From the NCBI GenBank assembly GCA_039922955.1, contig JBDTDR010000170.1, positions 1-11,680 on the forward strand: a DNA stretch of 11,680 bases. Reading direction: 5' to 3'. The translations under genes were made by a program, and so were the position numbers. Shown here in pieces: positions 1-6,966 of this stretch (the first letter of the stretch is position 1; the number at the start of each line of letters is the position of its first letter). The DNA is from Tumulicola sp039922955. Lineage in GTDB: Bacteria > Vulcanimicrobiota > Vulcanimicrobiia > Vulcanimicrobiales > Vulcanimicrobiaceae. Under the pieces are notes generated by a model that worked only from the letters and a program-made list of their open reading frames with translations, did no database searches and was not told the DNA's origin.

Positions 1-1
1 C

Positions 2-913
2 AACTACACCAACGTCTGCAACGTGCACTGCACGTTTTGCGCCTTCTTTCGGCCGGAGCAGCACCGGGAAGGCTACACCATGTCGCACGACACGGTCGTA
101 GAGCGCGTCAAGTACGCCGCCGACCAAGGCGCGACGCAGATCATGATTCAGGGCGGCGTGAACCCCGAACTGCGCATCGAGTGGTTCGAAACGCTGTTCG
201 ACCGCGTGCGCCGCGAGTATCCGCGCGTCGACCTGCACTCGCTCTCGGTTTCGGAGATCGTCGGGCTCGCGCACGTCGAAAGCATGACGATCCGCGAGGT
301 GTTGGCGCGTCTGAAGGATGCCGGTATGAAATCGCTGCCGGGAGCCGGGGCGGAAATTCTGGTCGAGCGCGTGCGCAAGCGGATCTCGGCGCGTAAAGTG
401 AAACCCGAAGAGTGGCTCGGGGTCATGCGCGAGGCGCAGCTTCTCGGAATGCCTACGACGGCGACGATGATGTTCGGTTCAATCGAGACGCCCGAGGAAC
501 GGATCGAACACATGCACGTCCTGCGCGAGCTGCAAGACGAGACCGGCGGGTTCACCGCCTTCATTCCGTGGTATTACGTGCCGTTTAAAACACCCTTGCG
601 CGGAAAGGAAGCGACGGGCCTCGAGTACCTGCGCGTGCTCGCCGTATCGCGTTTGTACCTAGACAACTTCGCGCACTTGCAAGCCTCGTGGCTGACGCCC
701 GGAGTAAAGATGGGGCAGCTCGCGCTGTTTTACGGCTGCGACGACATGGGCGGAACGATCATCGAGGAGCGGGTCGTGCACGACGCCGGCAGCACCAACG
801 AAGCAACGCGCCGCGACTTAGAAACGCTCATCGTCAGGGCCGGTTTCACACCGGTCATTCGCGACACGTACTGGAACCTGCGCGACGACGTCGCACTCGC
901 AACCGCTGTCTAA
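2..913 (+). CDS. mqnC: Cyclic dehypoxanthinyl futalosine synthase MqnC, 5'-truncated by window edge
   Basis: Radical SAM enzyme of the futalosine route to menaquinone. In this family it cyclises dehypoxanthine futalosine to the cyclic form in the cytoplasm, using S-adenosylmethionine and a [4Fe-4S] cluster. The frame is open to the left edge and 303 codons are visible. The cluster motif CNVHCTFC (CxxxCxxC) is encoded at 17-40, right at the edge. In this family it lies some 60 residues from the N-terminus, so roughly that much is missing. Further support comes from IQGGVNPEL, GAGAEIL (the family more often has GGGAEIL), TTATMMFG followed by ET.EERIEH, and ELQDETGGFTAFIPW, which resembles MqnC more than the related MqnE or CofH. 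The C-terminus (AGFTPVIRDTYW) is intact. Convergent with mnmA, 28 bp between stops. MqnE is the main alternative and I consider it less likely. Confidence 0.87.
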   Translation, partial: NYTNVCNVHCTFCAFFRPEQHREGYTMSHDTVVERVKYAADQGATQIMIQGGVNPELRIEWFETLFDRVRREYPRVDLHSLSVSEIVGLAHVESMTIREVLARLKDAGMKSLPGAGAEILVERVRKRISARKVKPEEWLGVMREAQLLGMPTTATMMFGSIETPEERIEHMHVLRELQDETGGFTAFIPWYYVPFKTPLRGKEATGLEYLRVLAVSRLYLDNFAHLQASWLTPGVKMGQLALFYGCDDMGGTIIEERVVHDAGSTNEATRRDLETLIVRAGFTPVIRDTYWNLRDDVALATAV

Positions 914-919
914 ATCCAC

Positions 920-938
920 GTGCCGGCCTGACCGGCGC
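920..938. terminator. Small GC hairpin between convergent mqnC and mnmA stops
   Basis: GCCGG (922-926) pairs with CCGGC (932-936) around a 5-nt loop, and the stem extends by a T-G and a G-C pair to 920/938. It sits in the 28-bp space between two convergent stop codons, where a bidirectional terminator would be expected. There is no T-tract on either strand, so intrinsic termination is not shown. It could also be chance pairing in GC-rich DNA. Confidence 0.3.
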
Positions 939-941
939 TCC

Positions 942-2021
942 CTACCCGGCTTCGAGGATCGTCGCCGCGCCGAGCACCTCGCTGCCGTGCAGGTCGAGCA
1001 GCGCGACCAGTTGGCCGGGCGCTACGGCGCGTTGCGGGTCGTCGAATCGAAGCTCGAGCGTGCCGCCGGCGCCGACGCGGGCGTGCGCCCGAGCCGGATT
1101 GGCACGATAGCGAACCATCGCGAGCACGGTCGTTTCGCCCGCGTTGAAATGCTCGGGCCGGATGAGGTTGAGCGCGTCGGCCTTCACGGTGCGCGTCAGC
1201 AGTTCGTCTTCGCGTCCGACCACGAGCGTGTTGGTGGCGGCGTCGATGCGCGTAACGTAGCGAGCCCCCTCGCGGCCGGCTGGGAGGCCGGCGCGTTGAC
1301 CGATCGTGTAGTTCGCGATCCCGCCATGGGCTCCGAGCCGTTGGCCGGCGCTCCCGACCACGTCACCCGGCCGATTGACCTCCGGGCGGATCCGCTCGAG
1401 CACCTCGCGGTAATCGCCGCCTTCGACGAAGCAGATGTCTTGAGAGTCGCTCTTGTCGTGCACCGGCAGGCCGAGTTTGCGGGCCAGCGCGCGCGTTTCG
1501 GATTTGTCCAGCTCGCCGAGCGGCAGCAGCAGCCGCTCGAGCTGGCCTGGCGCCAGCTGCGCGAGCGCGTATGCCTGGTCCTTGGCGTTGGCGTTGCGGA
1601 AAAGGTGCGGGCCGTCGGCACGATGCTCGATCCGAGCGTAATGCCCAGTCGCGACGTAACGAGCGCCGAGCCGATCGGCGTATTCCGCGAGCGTACCCAG
1701 TTTGACGAAGTTATTGCACGAAACGCAGGGGTTCGGGGTTCGGCCCGAGGCGTAGTCTTCGACGAAGCGTTGGATCACGGTTCGGCGAAACGTCTCTTCG
1801 AAGTCGAGCACGTAGTGCGGTATGCGCAGCGTCGCGGCGCTGCGCCGCGCGTCGTCGAAATCGTCGATGCCGCAACAGCTCTTAGCGTGGGCCGGTTTCG
1901 ACGGCGCGTACATTTTCATCGTAACACCGACGACGTCGTAGCCTGCCTCGAGCAAGAGCCCGGCGGCAACGGCGGAATCTACGCCTCCGCTCATCGCCGC
2001 AATTACACGTTCCTTCACCAT
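942..2021 (-). CDS. mnmA: tRNA-uridine 2-sulfurtransferase MnmA (CXXC type)
   Basis: Cytoplasmic enzyme that adenylates and then thiolates U34 of tRNA Lys, Glu and Gln to give 2-thiouridine, taking sulfur from a cysteine-desulfurase relay. The protein is 359 residues, a normal length. The N-terminal ATP-binding PP-loop is SGGVDS at residues 11-16. GRTPNPCVSCN at 93-103 holds C99 and the presumed catalytic C102. DSQDICF at 192-198 holds C197, the expected persulfide partner. IANYTIGQRAGL at 235-246 and the C-terminal beta-barrel region are present. E. coli MnmA has Asp at the position equivalent to C99, so this is a CXXC rather than DXXC variant. An extra Cys pair occurs in SCCG (48-51). ATG at 2021 is placed correctly just before the PP-loop, but no clear Shine-Dalgarno precedes it. 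Divergent from the rodZ-like gene and alone on its strand here. Confidence 0.95.
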   Translation of the reverse strand: MVKERVIAAMSGGVDSAVAAGLLLEAGYDVVGVTMKMYAPSKPAHAKSCCGIDDFDDARRSAATLRIPHYVLDFEETFRRTVIQRFVEDYASGRTPNPCVSCNNFVKLGTLAEYADRLGARYVATGHYARIEHRADGPHLFRNANAKDQAYALAQLAPGQLERLLLPLGELDKSETRALARKLGLPVHDKSDSQDICFVEGGDYREVLERIRPEVNRPGDVVGSAGQRLGAHGGIANYTIGQRAGLPAGREGARYVTRIDAATNTLVVGREDELLTRTVKADALNLIRPEHFNAGETTVLAMVRYRANPARAHARVGAGGTLELRFDDPQRAVAPGQLVALLDLHGSEVLGAATILEAG

Positions 2022-2069
2022 CGCACTGGGGACAGGATAACACTAGGTCGGGGCTAACAGAAGCCCCAA
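2022..2069. promoter_or_regulatory. Divergent mnmA/rodZ intergenic region with start-proximal hairpin
   Basis: This 48-bp gap must hold the upstream signals of both divergent genes unless these lie inside coding sequence. A perfect hairpin GGGGCT (2050-2055) / AGCCCC (2062-2067) with a 6-nt loop ends two bases before the rodZ-like ATG at 2070. No Shine-Dalgarno is visible for that ATG. A weak sigma70-like pair for the + strand is TTCACC (2014-2019) and GATAAC (2036-2041), 16 bp apart, each 4 of 6 to consensus. On the - strand a lone TATCCT is seen about 13 bases before the mnmA ATG. The hairpin is certain as sequence; promoter function is inference. Confidence 0.3.
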
Positions 2070-2813
2070 ATGCCAGCGCTGGGTGAGCGGTTCCGCGCCG
2101 CACGCGAGGCTCGCGGCCTCTCCCTCTCCGACGTTTCCGAGCAAATTCGAATTCGCTCGGTCTATCTCGCCGCCATCGAAGAGGAGCGTTGGAGCGCCAT
2201 CGGCGCGCCCGTCTACACGCGCGGTTTCCTGCGAACGTACGCCCGGTTTTTGGGGCTCGACCCGGAAGAGGTCGTGACCGATTTCAGCGGTGGGTCGGGG
2301 CAGCCGTCGCCCGATACTGGGTCCTCGGAGTCGCAATCGCCGCTGCGACGGTCCTCGAAACGTGGATCGCTGCTGGTTTGGATCGCCTCACTGGTGGCCG
2401 TCCTCTTGGTTGCCTTCGTCGTGTACAACGAGCTGACGATGCATCGCGAGGGAACTCCTTCAATAGCGTCGGCCAGCGCCGCTCCGAGCCCGCTTCCTTC
2501 GCCCCCCGGCGCGAGCGCTTACCGCGCGGGCGGGGCTTCGCCGCTGCCCGGTGCCTCGCCGGCCTTCGGCCCGGCGGCCGGAAAAAACTCGCTGGCCCTG
2601 GTTGTTTCCGCCCCCGCGTGGCTCAGGGTCACCGTTGACGGCAGTGTTAGCATGGAGGGTACGTTTCCGGCGGGGACCACCAAGACGTTCCATGGCAACA
2701 ACGCCCTGGTGCGAACCGGTAACGCCGGCGGTGTCGAGATTTACGTTGACGGCAAAGACGTCGGGAAACTCGGCAAATCGGGAGACGTGGCGGAGCGCGC
2801 GTTCACGCTATAG
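2070..2813 (+). CDS. RodZ-like membrane protein: HTH, one TM segment, DUF4115 C-terminus
   Basis: A 247-residue RodZ-type protein. Residues 1-70 form a Cro/C1-type helix-turn-helix (LGERFRAAREARGLSLSDV, then YLAAIEEERW and APVYTRGFLRTYARFLGLD). A basic stretch (RRSSKRG) precedes a single transmembrane helix at about 101-119. A Pro/Ala/Ser-rich linker covers about 127-172. The C-terminal DUF4115-type beta domain (APAWLRVTVDG, then FHGNNALVRTGNAGGVEIYVDG) would lie outside the membrane. RodZ links MreB to the elongation machinery in rod-shaped bacteria; here that role is inferred from domain order only. The start fits the family, whose HTH begins within a few residues of the initiator. It opens a run of same-strand genes that includes cell-wall enzymes, which agrees with an envelope role. 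A DNA-binding membrane regulator is the alternative. I withhold the symbol rodZ because family length and linker vary. Confidence 0.85.
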   Translation: MPALGERFRAAREARGLSLSDVSEQIRIRSVYLAAIEEERWSAIGAPVYTRGFLRTYARFLGLDPEEVVTDFSGGSGQPSPDTGSSESQSPLRRSSKRGSLLVWIASLVAVLLVAFVVYNELTMHREGTPSIASASAAPSPLPSPPGASAYRAGGASPLPGASPAFGPAAGKNSLALVVSAPAWLRVTVDGSVSMEGTFPAGTTKTFHGNNALVRTGNAGGVEIYVDGKDVGKLGKSGDVAERAFTL

Positions 2814-2820
2814 AGAGCGC

Positions 2821-2826
2821 GAGGAG
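2821..2826 (+). promoter_or_regulatory. Shine-Dalgarno that decides the TTG start of yajQ
   Basis: GAGGAG lies 10 nt upstream of the TTG at 2837 and after the rodZ-like stop at 2811-2813. No in-frame ATG or GTG gives a protein of family length, so this site supports the TTG. Confidence 0.65.
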
Positions 2827-2836
2827 ATTTTCTTAG

Positions 2837-3328
2837 TTGCCTACCGACTCATCGTTCGACGTCGTGTCGCGGATCGACCGGCAAGAACTCGACAACGCGC
2901 TTAACCAGGCGCGCAAGGAGATCGAGAACCGATTCGATTTCAAACACAGCAAGACGAGCATCGAATCGGACGAAAAGACGATCACGTTGATATCCGACGA
3001 CGAGATGAAAATGCGCAACGTCGTCGACATCGTTCAAAGCCGGGCTATCAAGCGCGGCATCGACATCAAGGCTTTCGAATTCGGGACGCTCGAACCGGCT
3101 GCCGGGACGACCGTGCGTCAGGTAATCGCGCTGCGCGCGGGAATTCCAAAGGACAAGAGCAAGGTCTTGATGGAGAAGATAAAATCGCTGAAACTCAAAG
3201 TGAACGCCCAGTACCAGGACGAACAAATCCGCGTCTCGGGGAAAAGTAAGGACGATCTGCAGAAGGTCATGGCGGCTCTGCGTGCTTTCGAATTCGAGCT
3301 GCCGCTGCAGTTCGTGAACTATAGGTAG
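2837..3328 (+). CDS. yajQ: YajQ family nucleotide-binding protein
   Basis: Small cytoplasmic protein of the YajQ/UPF0234 family, 163 residues, the usual length. It is recognised from the N-terminal SSFDVVSRIDRQELDNALNQ, from NRFDFKHSKTSIE, from TLISDDEMKMRNVVDIVQSR, and from the C-terminal VSGKSKDDLQKVMAALR ending in LPLQFVNYR. Members have two ferredoxin-like lobes; they bind nucleotides or RNA, and some are reported to bind cyclic di-GMP. Which ligand applies here cannot be read from sequence. The start is TTG behind GAGGAG. The gap to the previous gene is 23 bp and to rimO 9 bp, so it is probably cotranscribed with both. AFEF occurs at 79-82 and again at 150-153, encoded by an identical 13-base string, probably because both lobes have a similar edge strand. 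Confidence 0.93.
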   Translation: MPTDSSFDVVSRIDRQELDNALNQARKEIENRFDFKHSKTSIESDEKTITLISDDEMKMRNVVDIVQSRAIKRGIDIKAFEFGTLEPAAGTTVRQVIALRAGIPKDKSKVLMEKIKSLKLKVNAQYQDEQIRVSGKSKDDLQKVMAALRAFEFELPLQFVNYR

Positions 3329-3337
3329 CGTCGAAGG

Positions 3338-4723
3338 ATGAAGTCGGTTGCGTTCGTGAGTTTGGGCTGCGCCAAAAATTTAGTCGATACCGAGGTGATG
3401 ATCGCCAAGCTCGGTGCCGCCGGCTGGCAGCTGGAAGCCGACGCGCGGCGGGCCGACACGGTCGTGATCAACACCTGCGCCTTTATCGACCCGGCCAAAG
3501 CCGAGTCGACCGAGACGATTCTCGAACACGCCGCGCTCAAGCGTCGCGATCAGCATCTGATCGTCGCCGGGTGCCTGGCGCAGCGGTACGGCGATGCGCT
3601 GCAGGCGCTCGTTCCCGAAATCGACGGCGTCGTCGGCACGGGCGCGTACCCGAGCATCGTGGAGCTGCTCGACGACGTCGCGGCCGGCCGCCGGCCCGTG
3701 CGATTAGATTTCGAGGCCGAGCCGGAACACGACTTTCTGCCGCGGCTGATCACGACGCCGCGCGCCACCGCGTATTTGAAGATCGCGGAGGGGTGCGACC
3801 ATCCGTGCACGTTTTGCATCATTCCAAAACTGCGCGGCGGGTTTCGGAGCCGCAGCGAGGAGTCTATCCTTAAGGAAGCGCGCGCTTTGGCCGAGTCCGG
3901 CACCAAAGAGCTGATCTTGATCGCGCAGGACACCTCGATGTGGGGGCGCGACCGCGGCGTGCGCCGGGGCGGCCTGGCGTTGCTCCTGGAGCGGCTGCAT
4001 GAGGTCGCCGGCATCGAATGGATTCGCTTGCTGTATCTGTACCCGGCGACGGTCGATCGGGAGCTGATCGCGGCGATCGGCGATCTCCCGAAGGTTTGCA
4101 AGTACATGGACATGCCGCTGCAACACGCGCACCCGGACGTGTTGCGCGCGATGCGGCGCCCCAGCAGCGGCGAACGCTATCTCGAAATCATCGATGAGTT
4201 CCGCGCGCGGGTTCCGGGCATCACGATGCGCTCGACCTTTATCGTCGGGTTCCCGGGCGAAACCGCCGAACACGTCGACTACCTCGAGGACTGGATCGAT
4301 CGCGCGGAACTCGATCGCGTTGGATTCTTTGAGTACAGCGCCGAGGAAGGCACGCCGAGTGCCGATCTTCCCGACCGGGTGAGCGCGCGCGAGCGTCGCA
4401 AGCGGCTGATCCGCCTGCGCGAGGCCCAGCGCGCCGCCTCGGAACGCGCGCGCGCGAGGCGGATTGGAACCAGCGTTCGGGTTTTGGCCGAAGAGCGACG
4501 CCCGTTACGCAAGAACGATCCCTTTCGCGAGCGGCTCGGCGTTTCGCAAGCGTGGTTCGGGCGCTCGGAGGGTGAAGCCCCCGGCGTCGACGGCGGCGTG
4601 TATTTCGTCGACGAAGCCGGAGACACGCAGGCCGGCGACTTCGTGCCGGTCACGCTGGGCGGGCACGGACCGTTCGATTTTTTCGGCCGGCTCACGTCGC
4701 GGGAGCTCGTCACCGTTGGGTAA
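3338..4723 (+). CDS. rimO: Ribosomal protein uS12 methylthiotransferase RimO
   Basis: Radical SAM methylthiotransferase that adds a methylthio group to the conserved Asp of ribosomal protein uS12. The protein is 461 residues. The N-terminal methylthiotransferase domain carries the three ligands of the auxiliary [4Fe-4S] cluster: C11 in SLGCAKNLVDTE, C47 in NTCAFI and C79 in AGCLAQRY. The radical SAM motif CDHPCTFC is at 153-160, followed by IIPKLRGGFRSR. IAQDTSMWGRD and the extended MPLQHAHPDVLRAMRR motif favour RimO over MiaB. The C-terminal third ends in a TRAM-like RNA-binding region. ATG at 3338 lies 9 bp after the yajQ stop. A GAAGG abuts the start and is too close to act as a normal Shine-Dalgarno, so translation may depend on coupling. 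The last 8 bases overlap the start of the LCP gene. Confidence 0.95.
   Translation: MKSVAFVSLGCAKNLVDTEVMIAKLGAAGWQLEADARRADTVVINTCAFIDPAKAESTETILEHAALKRRDQHLIVAGCLAQRYGDALQALVPEIDGVVGTGAYPSIVELLDDVAAGRRPVRLDFEAEPEHDFLPRLITTPRATAYLKIAEGCDHPCTFCIIPKLRGGFRSRSEESILKEARALAESGTKELILIAQDTSMWGRDRGVRRGGLALLLERLHEVAGIEWIRLLYLYPATVDRELIAAIGDLPKVCKYMDMPLQHAHPDVLRAMRRPSSGERYLEIIDEFRARVPGITMRSTFIVGFPGETAEHVDYLEDWIDRAELDRVGFFEYSAEEGTPSADLPDRVSARERRKRLIRLREAQRAASERARARRIGTSVRVLAEERRPLRKNDPFRERLGVSQAWFGRSEGEAPGVDGGVYFVDEAGDTQAGDFVPVTLGGHGPFDFFGRLTSRELVTVG
4701..4705 (+). promoter_or_regulatory. Shine-Dalgarno inside rimO for the LCP gene
   Basis: GGGAG within the end of rimO lies 10 nt before the TTG at 4716. 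That is the only start that keeps the membrane anchor without running far into rimO. The first in-frame ATG (4863) falls after the transmembrane segment. Confidence 0.5.
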
Positions 4724-6122
4724 GCACATCGCACCGCCCGACCCCAAACTTCCACGGCGACCGGGTAATGCTTGGCGCACCGCGGCCCTTGTTATCGGTT
4801 TGGTCGCCCTCGGCATCGGCTCGGCGCTGGCAGCCTACGTCTTCTTCGAGCATAAGAATCCGATGGTCGCGATCACCCAAATGTTCGTTCCGAGTCCGCA
4901 GCAAGTCTTCGGCAAGCCGAACATTTTGGTGCTCGTCGAAGGGCTCGATTACGACTACACGGCCAAGGACGAAGAATTTTCGACCAATTCGCGCAGCGAC
5001 GTGATTTGGGCGATAAATCTCGATTTCGCCAACAAACGCATCTACCAGCTGTCGATTCCACGCGACATGATCGCGACGATGCCCAACGGATCTCGAGCCA
5101 AGATCAATCAAGCGCAATCCGACGGCGGCGTAACCGAAGCGAAGAGCGTGATCTCGGAATGGCTGGCGATCCCCGGATTCGACCGTTACGTGATTTTACG
5201 GATCGATGCGACGCGAGAGTTCGTGGGTGCCATCGGGGGCGTCGACGTCGACGTCAAGTCCTCGGATTGTCTGCGCTACAGAACCGGCTGTACCGATCAA
5301 ACGTTGAACTACGACGACAGTTGGGGTCACCTGCACATCCATTTTAAAGAAGGCATGCAGCATCTCAACGGCGATCAGGCCGTGGCGTATATGCGCTTCC
5401 GGCACGATTGGTGCAGCGACCCGTGCCGGATCATGCGCCAGCAGCAGGTTCTGCATGCTATGGCGACCCGGCTTCGGGGCGATCGCGTCAACACGCTGCT
5501 GCATCTCGGCGACTTGCTCGCCGTCTTCCGCAAGTACGTCCAGACCGATTTCAGCAACTCCGAACTGCTCGCGCTGGCTTCATATTTTCAGGGGATTTCC
5601 GATACTGCCATCGTGAGCAACCAGGTTCCGTATACCGGTACCGTCGATCTCGGCGTTTACGGCGATTCGCTAGTTCCCGACGCCGAAGCGCGCGAGCGAT
5701 TGGTCGACTCGATGCTGCTGGCACCGCCGGTTCCCGAGCCTTCGCCCGACGACATGGCGCTGGCAGCCATCGCGCCCGCGACGTTGCGCGTGGACGTGGA
5801 AAACGGCAGCGGCGTCTTGGGCGCCGGACGTCGCGTGGCCGACGCGTTAAAGAAGGCGGGATTCACGGTCGGGGACGTCGGGAATGCACCGCGTTCCGAT
5901 TACGTCACCACCGAAATACACGAACACTCGACGGTGACCTTTGCCGGAGCGCGCGTCCGGGCCGCACTCCCGGCAGCCTTACAGAAAGCGGCCGTCGTCC
6001 CAGACCCATCGCCGTCGCCCGACGCACAGGCGACGGCGACGACCAGTGACATAACCCTGATCGTCGGGACGGACCTGGCCAACGTTCCGGCGTTAGTTGT
6101 GCAGAGCCGGCCGAACCGTTAA
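4716..6122 (+). CDS. LytR-CpsA-Psr (LCP) family glycopolymer transferase with LytR_C domain
   Basis: Membrane-anchored enzyme of 468 residues. In this family the LCP domain moves glycopolymers from a polyprenyl carrier onto peptidoglycan or another wall polymer, outside the cytoplasmic membrane. One transmembrane helix is at about 21-43, with a basic cytoplasmic tail. The LCP domain spans about 68-255: NSRSDVIW (R93, D95), SIPRD (113-117), AKIN (128-131), GAIGGVDVDV (171-180), LNGDQAVAYMRFR (217-229) and DxxxDxxRxxRQQQ (231-244). R93, R116, R227 and R229 match the arginines expected to bind the pyrophosphate. A LytR_C domain follows at about 356-452 (LRVDVENGSGVLGAG, then LIVGTDL), interrupted by a Pro/Ser/Ala stretch at 429-443. 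Four cysteines form two close pairs (C185/C192, C233/C237) on the outer face. The TTG start overlaps rimO by 8 nt. The glycan substrate is unknown. Confidence 0.9.
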   Translation: MGKHIAPPDPKLPRRPGNAWRTAALVIGLVALGIGSALAAYVFFEHKNPMVAITQMFVPSPQQVFGKPNILVLVEGLDYDYTAKDEEFSTNSRSDVIWAINLDFANKRIYQLSIPRDMIATMPNGSRAKINQAQSDGGVTEAKSVISEWLAIPGFDRYVILRIDATREFVGAIGGVDVDVKSSDCLRYRTGCTDQTLNYDDSWGHLHIHFKEGMQHLNGDQAVAYMRFRHDWCSDPCRIMRQQQVLHAMATRLRGDRVNTLLHLGDLLAVFRKYVQTDFSNSELLALASYFQGISDTAIVSNQVPYTGTVDLGVYGDSLVPDAEARERLVDSMLLAPPVPEPSPDDMALAAIAPATLRVDVENGSGVLGAGRRVADALKKAGFTVGDVGNAPRSDYVTTEIHEHSTVTFAGARVRAALPAALQKAAVVPDPSPSPDAQATATTSDITLIVGTDLANVPALVVQSRPNR

Positions 6123-6147
6123 ACTCCAGTAGGAAGTGCCACCCAGA

Positions 6148-6954
6148 TTGAAGATTCTCGCGGCGATTGCCTTGGCAAGTGGGCTCGTTTTCGGCGGATG
6201 GGATGCGTTCGTTCACAAGAGCAACGTAATGCCGGCTTTGGTAACCCCCGCGATGAGCGTCCACCTCGAGTTTTCCAGCGACATTCCCGCGCGCGTTTAC
6301 CGCATATCGCAAAACCTCCCCGGCGAGGATCGGTCCGATCGCCCGAAACTCATCGCGCTGACGTTCGACGATGGCCCGTACCCCATTTTTACGCCGATGC
6401 TGCTCGACGTGCTGCGGGACGCGCGCGTACCGGCCACGTTTTTCTTGATCGGCCGGGACGCCGAACAATGGCCCGAGATCACGCGTCGCATCGAAGCCGA
6501 CGGCAATGAGGTCGCCGATCACACGTACTCCCACCCCGATCTCGACCAAGAATCGGACGCGACCGTGCGTTCGGAAATCTTGGGGGGTCGCGACGCACTC
6601 TGGAAACTCACGCACGACCCGGCTGTCCGGAACCTGATGCGCCCGCCGCACGGCCGCTACACCGAGCGCACGCTCAAAGTGGCGCAGTCGCTGGGTTACT
6701 CGGTTGTTTTGTGGACCGATGATAGCGGCGACTGGCGCACGTTGACGCCGCCCGAAATCGAGCGTCACCTGCTCGAGCACGCAACGGCGCCCGAGATCGT
6801 CCTCCTGCATAGCGGAAAGCTGGCCACGATCGAGGCCATGCCGGCGGTGATCGAACTTTTCAAGCGGGCGGGCTACCGGTTCGTCACCGTCAGCGAGCTG
6901 CTGGCGCGCGTCAGCGCGCACGAGCTGAACCATCCGCGGCGGCACTCGGTTTAA
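6148..6954 (+). CDS. Polysaccharide deacetylase (NodB homology domain), membrane-anchored or secreted
   Basis: Carbohydrate esterase 4 / NodB-type deacetylase that would remove N-acetyl groups from peptidoglycan or another envelope glycan. It has 268 residues from TTG 6148. A hydrophobic N-terminal segment (LKILAAIALASGLVFGG) serves as signal anchor or signal peptide. NodB motifs follow in order: LTFDDGPYP with D74 and D75; HTYSH with metal ligands H125 and H129; RPPHGRY with R165; DDSGDW; and LLHSG with H221. All metal-binding and catalytic positions are present, so activity is likely. The start is uncertain. GTG 6136 would add four residues but lies one base after AGGA. TTG 6148 has AGGAAG (6131-6136) 11 nt upstream, a spacing like that of yajQ and LCP, so I prefer it. 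It follows the LCP gene by 25 bp (13 bp if GTG is used), and the two are likely cotranscribed. Confidence 0.9.
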   Translation: MKILAAIALASGLVFGGWDAFVHKSNVMPALVTPAMSVHLEFSSDIPARVYRISQNLPGEDRSDRPKLIALTFDDGPYPIFTPMLLDVLRDARVPATFFLIGRDAEQWPEITRRIEADGNEVADHTYSHPDLDQESDATVRSEILGGRDALWKLTHDPAVRNLMRPPHGRYTERTLKVAQSLGYSVVLWTDDSGDWRTLTPPEIERHLLEHATAPEIVLLHSGKLATIEAMPAVIELFKRAGYRFVTVSELLARVSAHELNHPRRHSV

Positions 6955-6966
6955 ACGCAGGTTTTC

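Noticed and set aside
2014..2041. Possible sigma70 promoter for the rodZ-like gene
   Set aside because: Both boxes match only 4 of 6 bases with 16-bp spacing; such matches are frequent by chance, so it is mentioned only as weak evidence within the intergenic feature.
987..2057. Plus-strand open frame of 356 codons opposite mnmA
   Set aside because: Antisense to an intact MnmA; the translation is Arg/Ala/Val-rich with no family match. It is explained by GC-rich codon use.
3071..3296. 13-base direct repeat inside yajQ (3071-3083 and 3284-3296)
   Set aside because: It encodes AFEF twice within a two-lobed protein and contains a TTCGAATT-type palindromic word; it is best explained by protein symmetry rather than a DNA element.
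4464..4715. Upstream extension of the LCP frame into rimO
   Set aside because: The extension overlaps rimO by about 260 bases, is Arg/Ser/Pro-rich, and would put the membrane anchor about 110 residues from the N-terminus. TTG 4716 with GGGAG upstream fits better.
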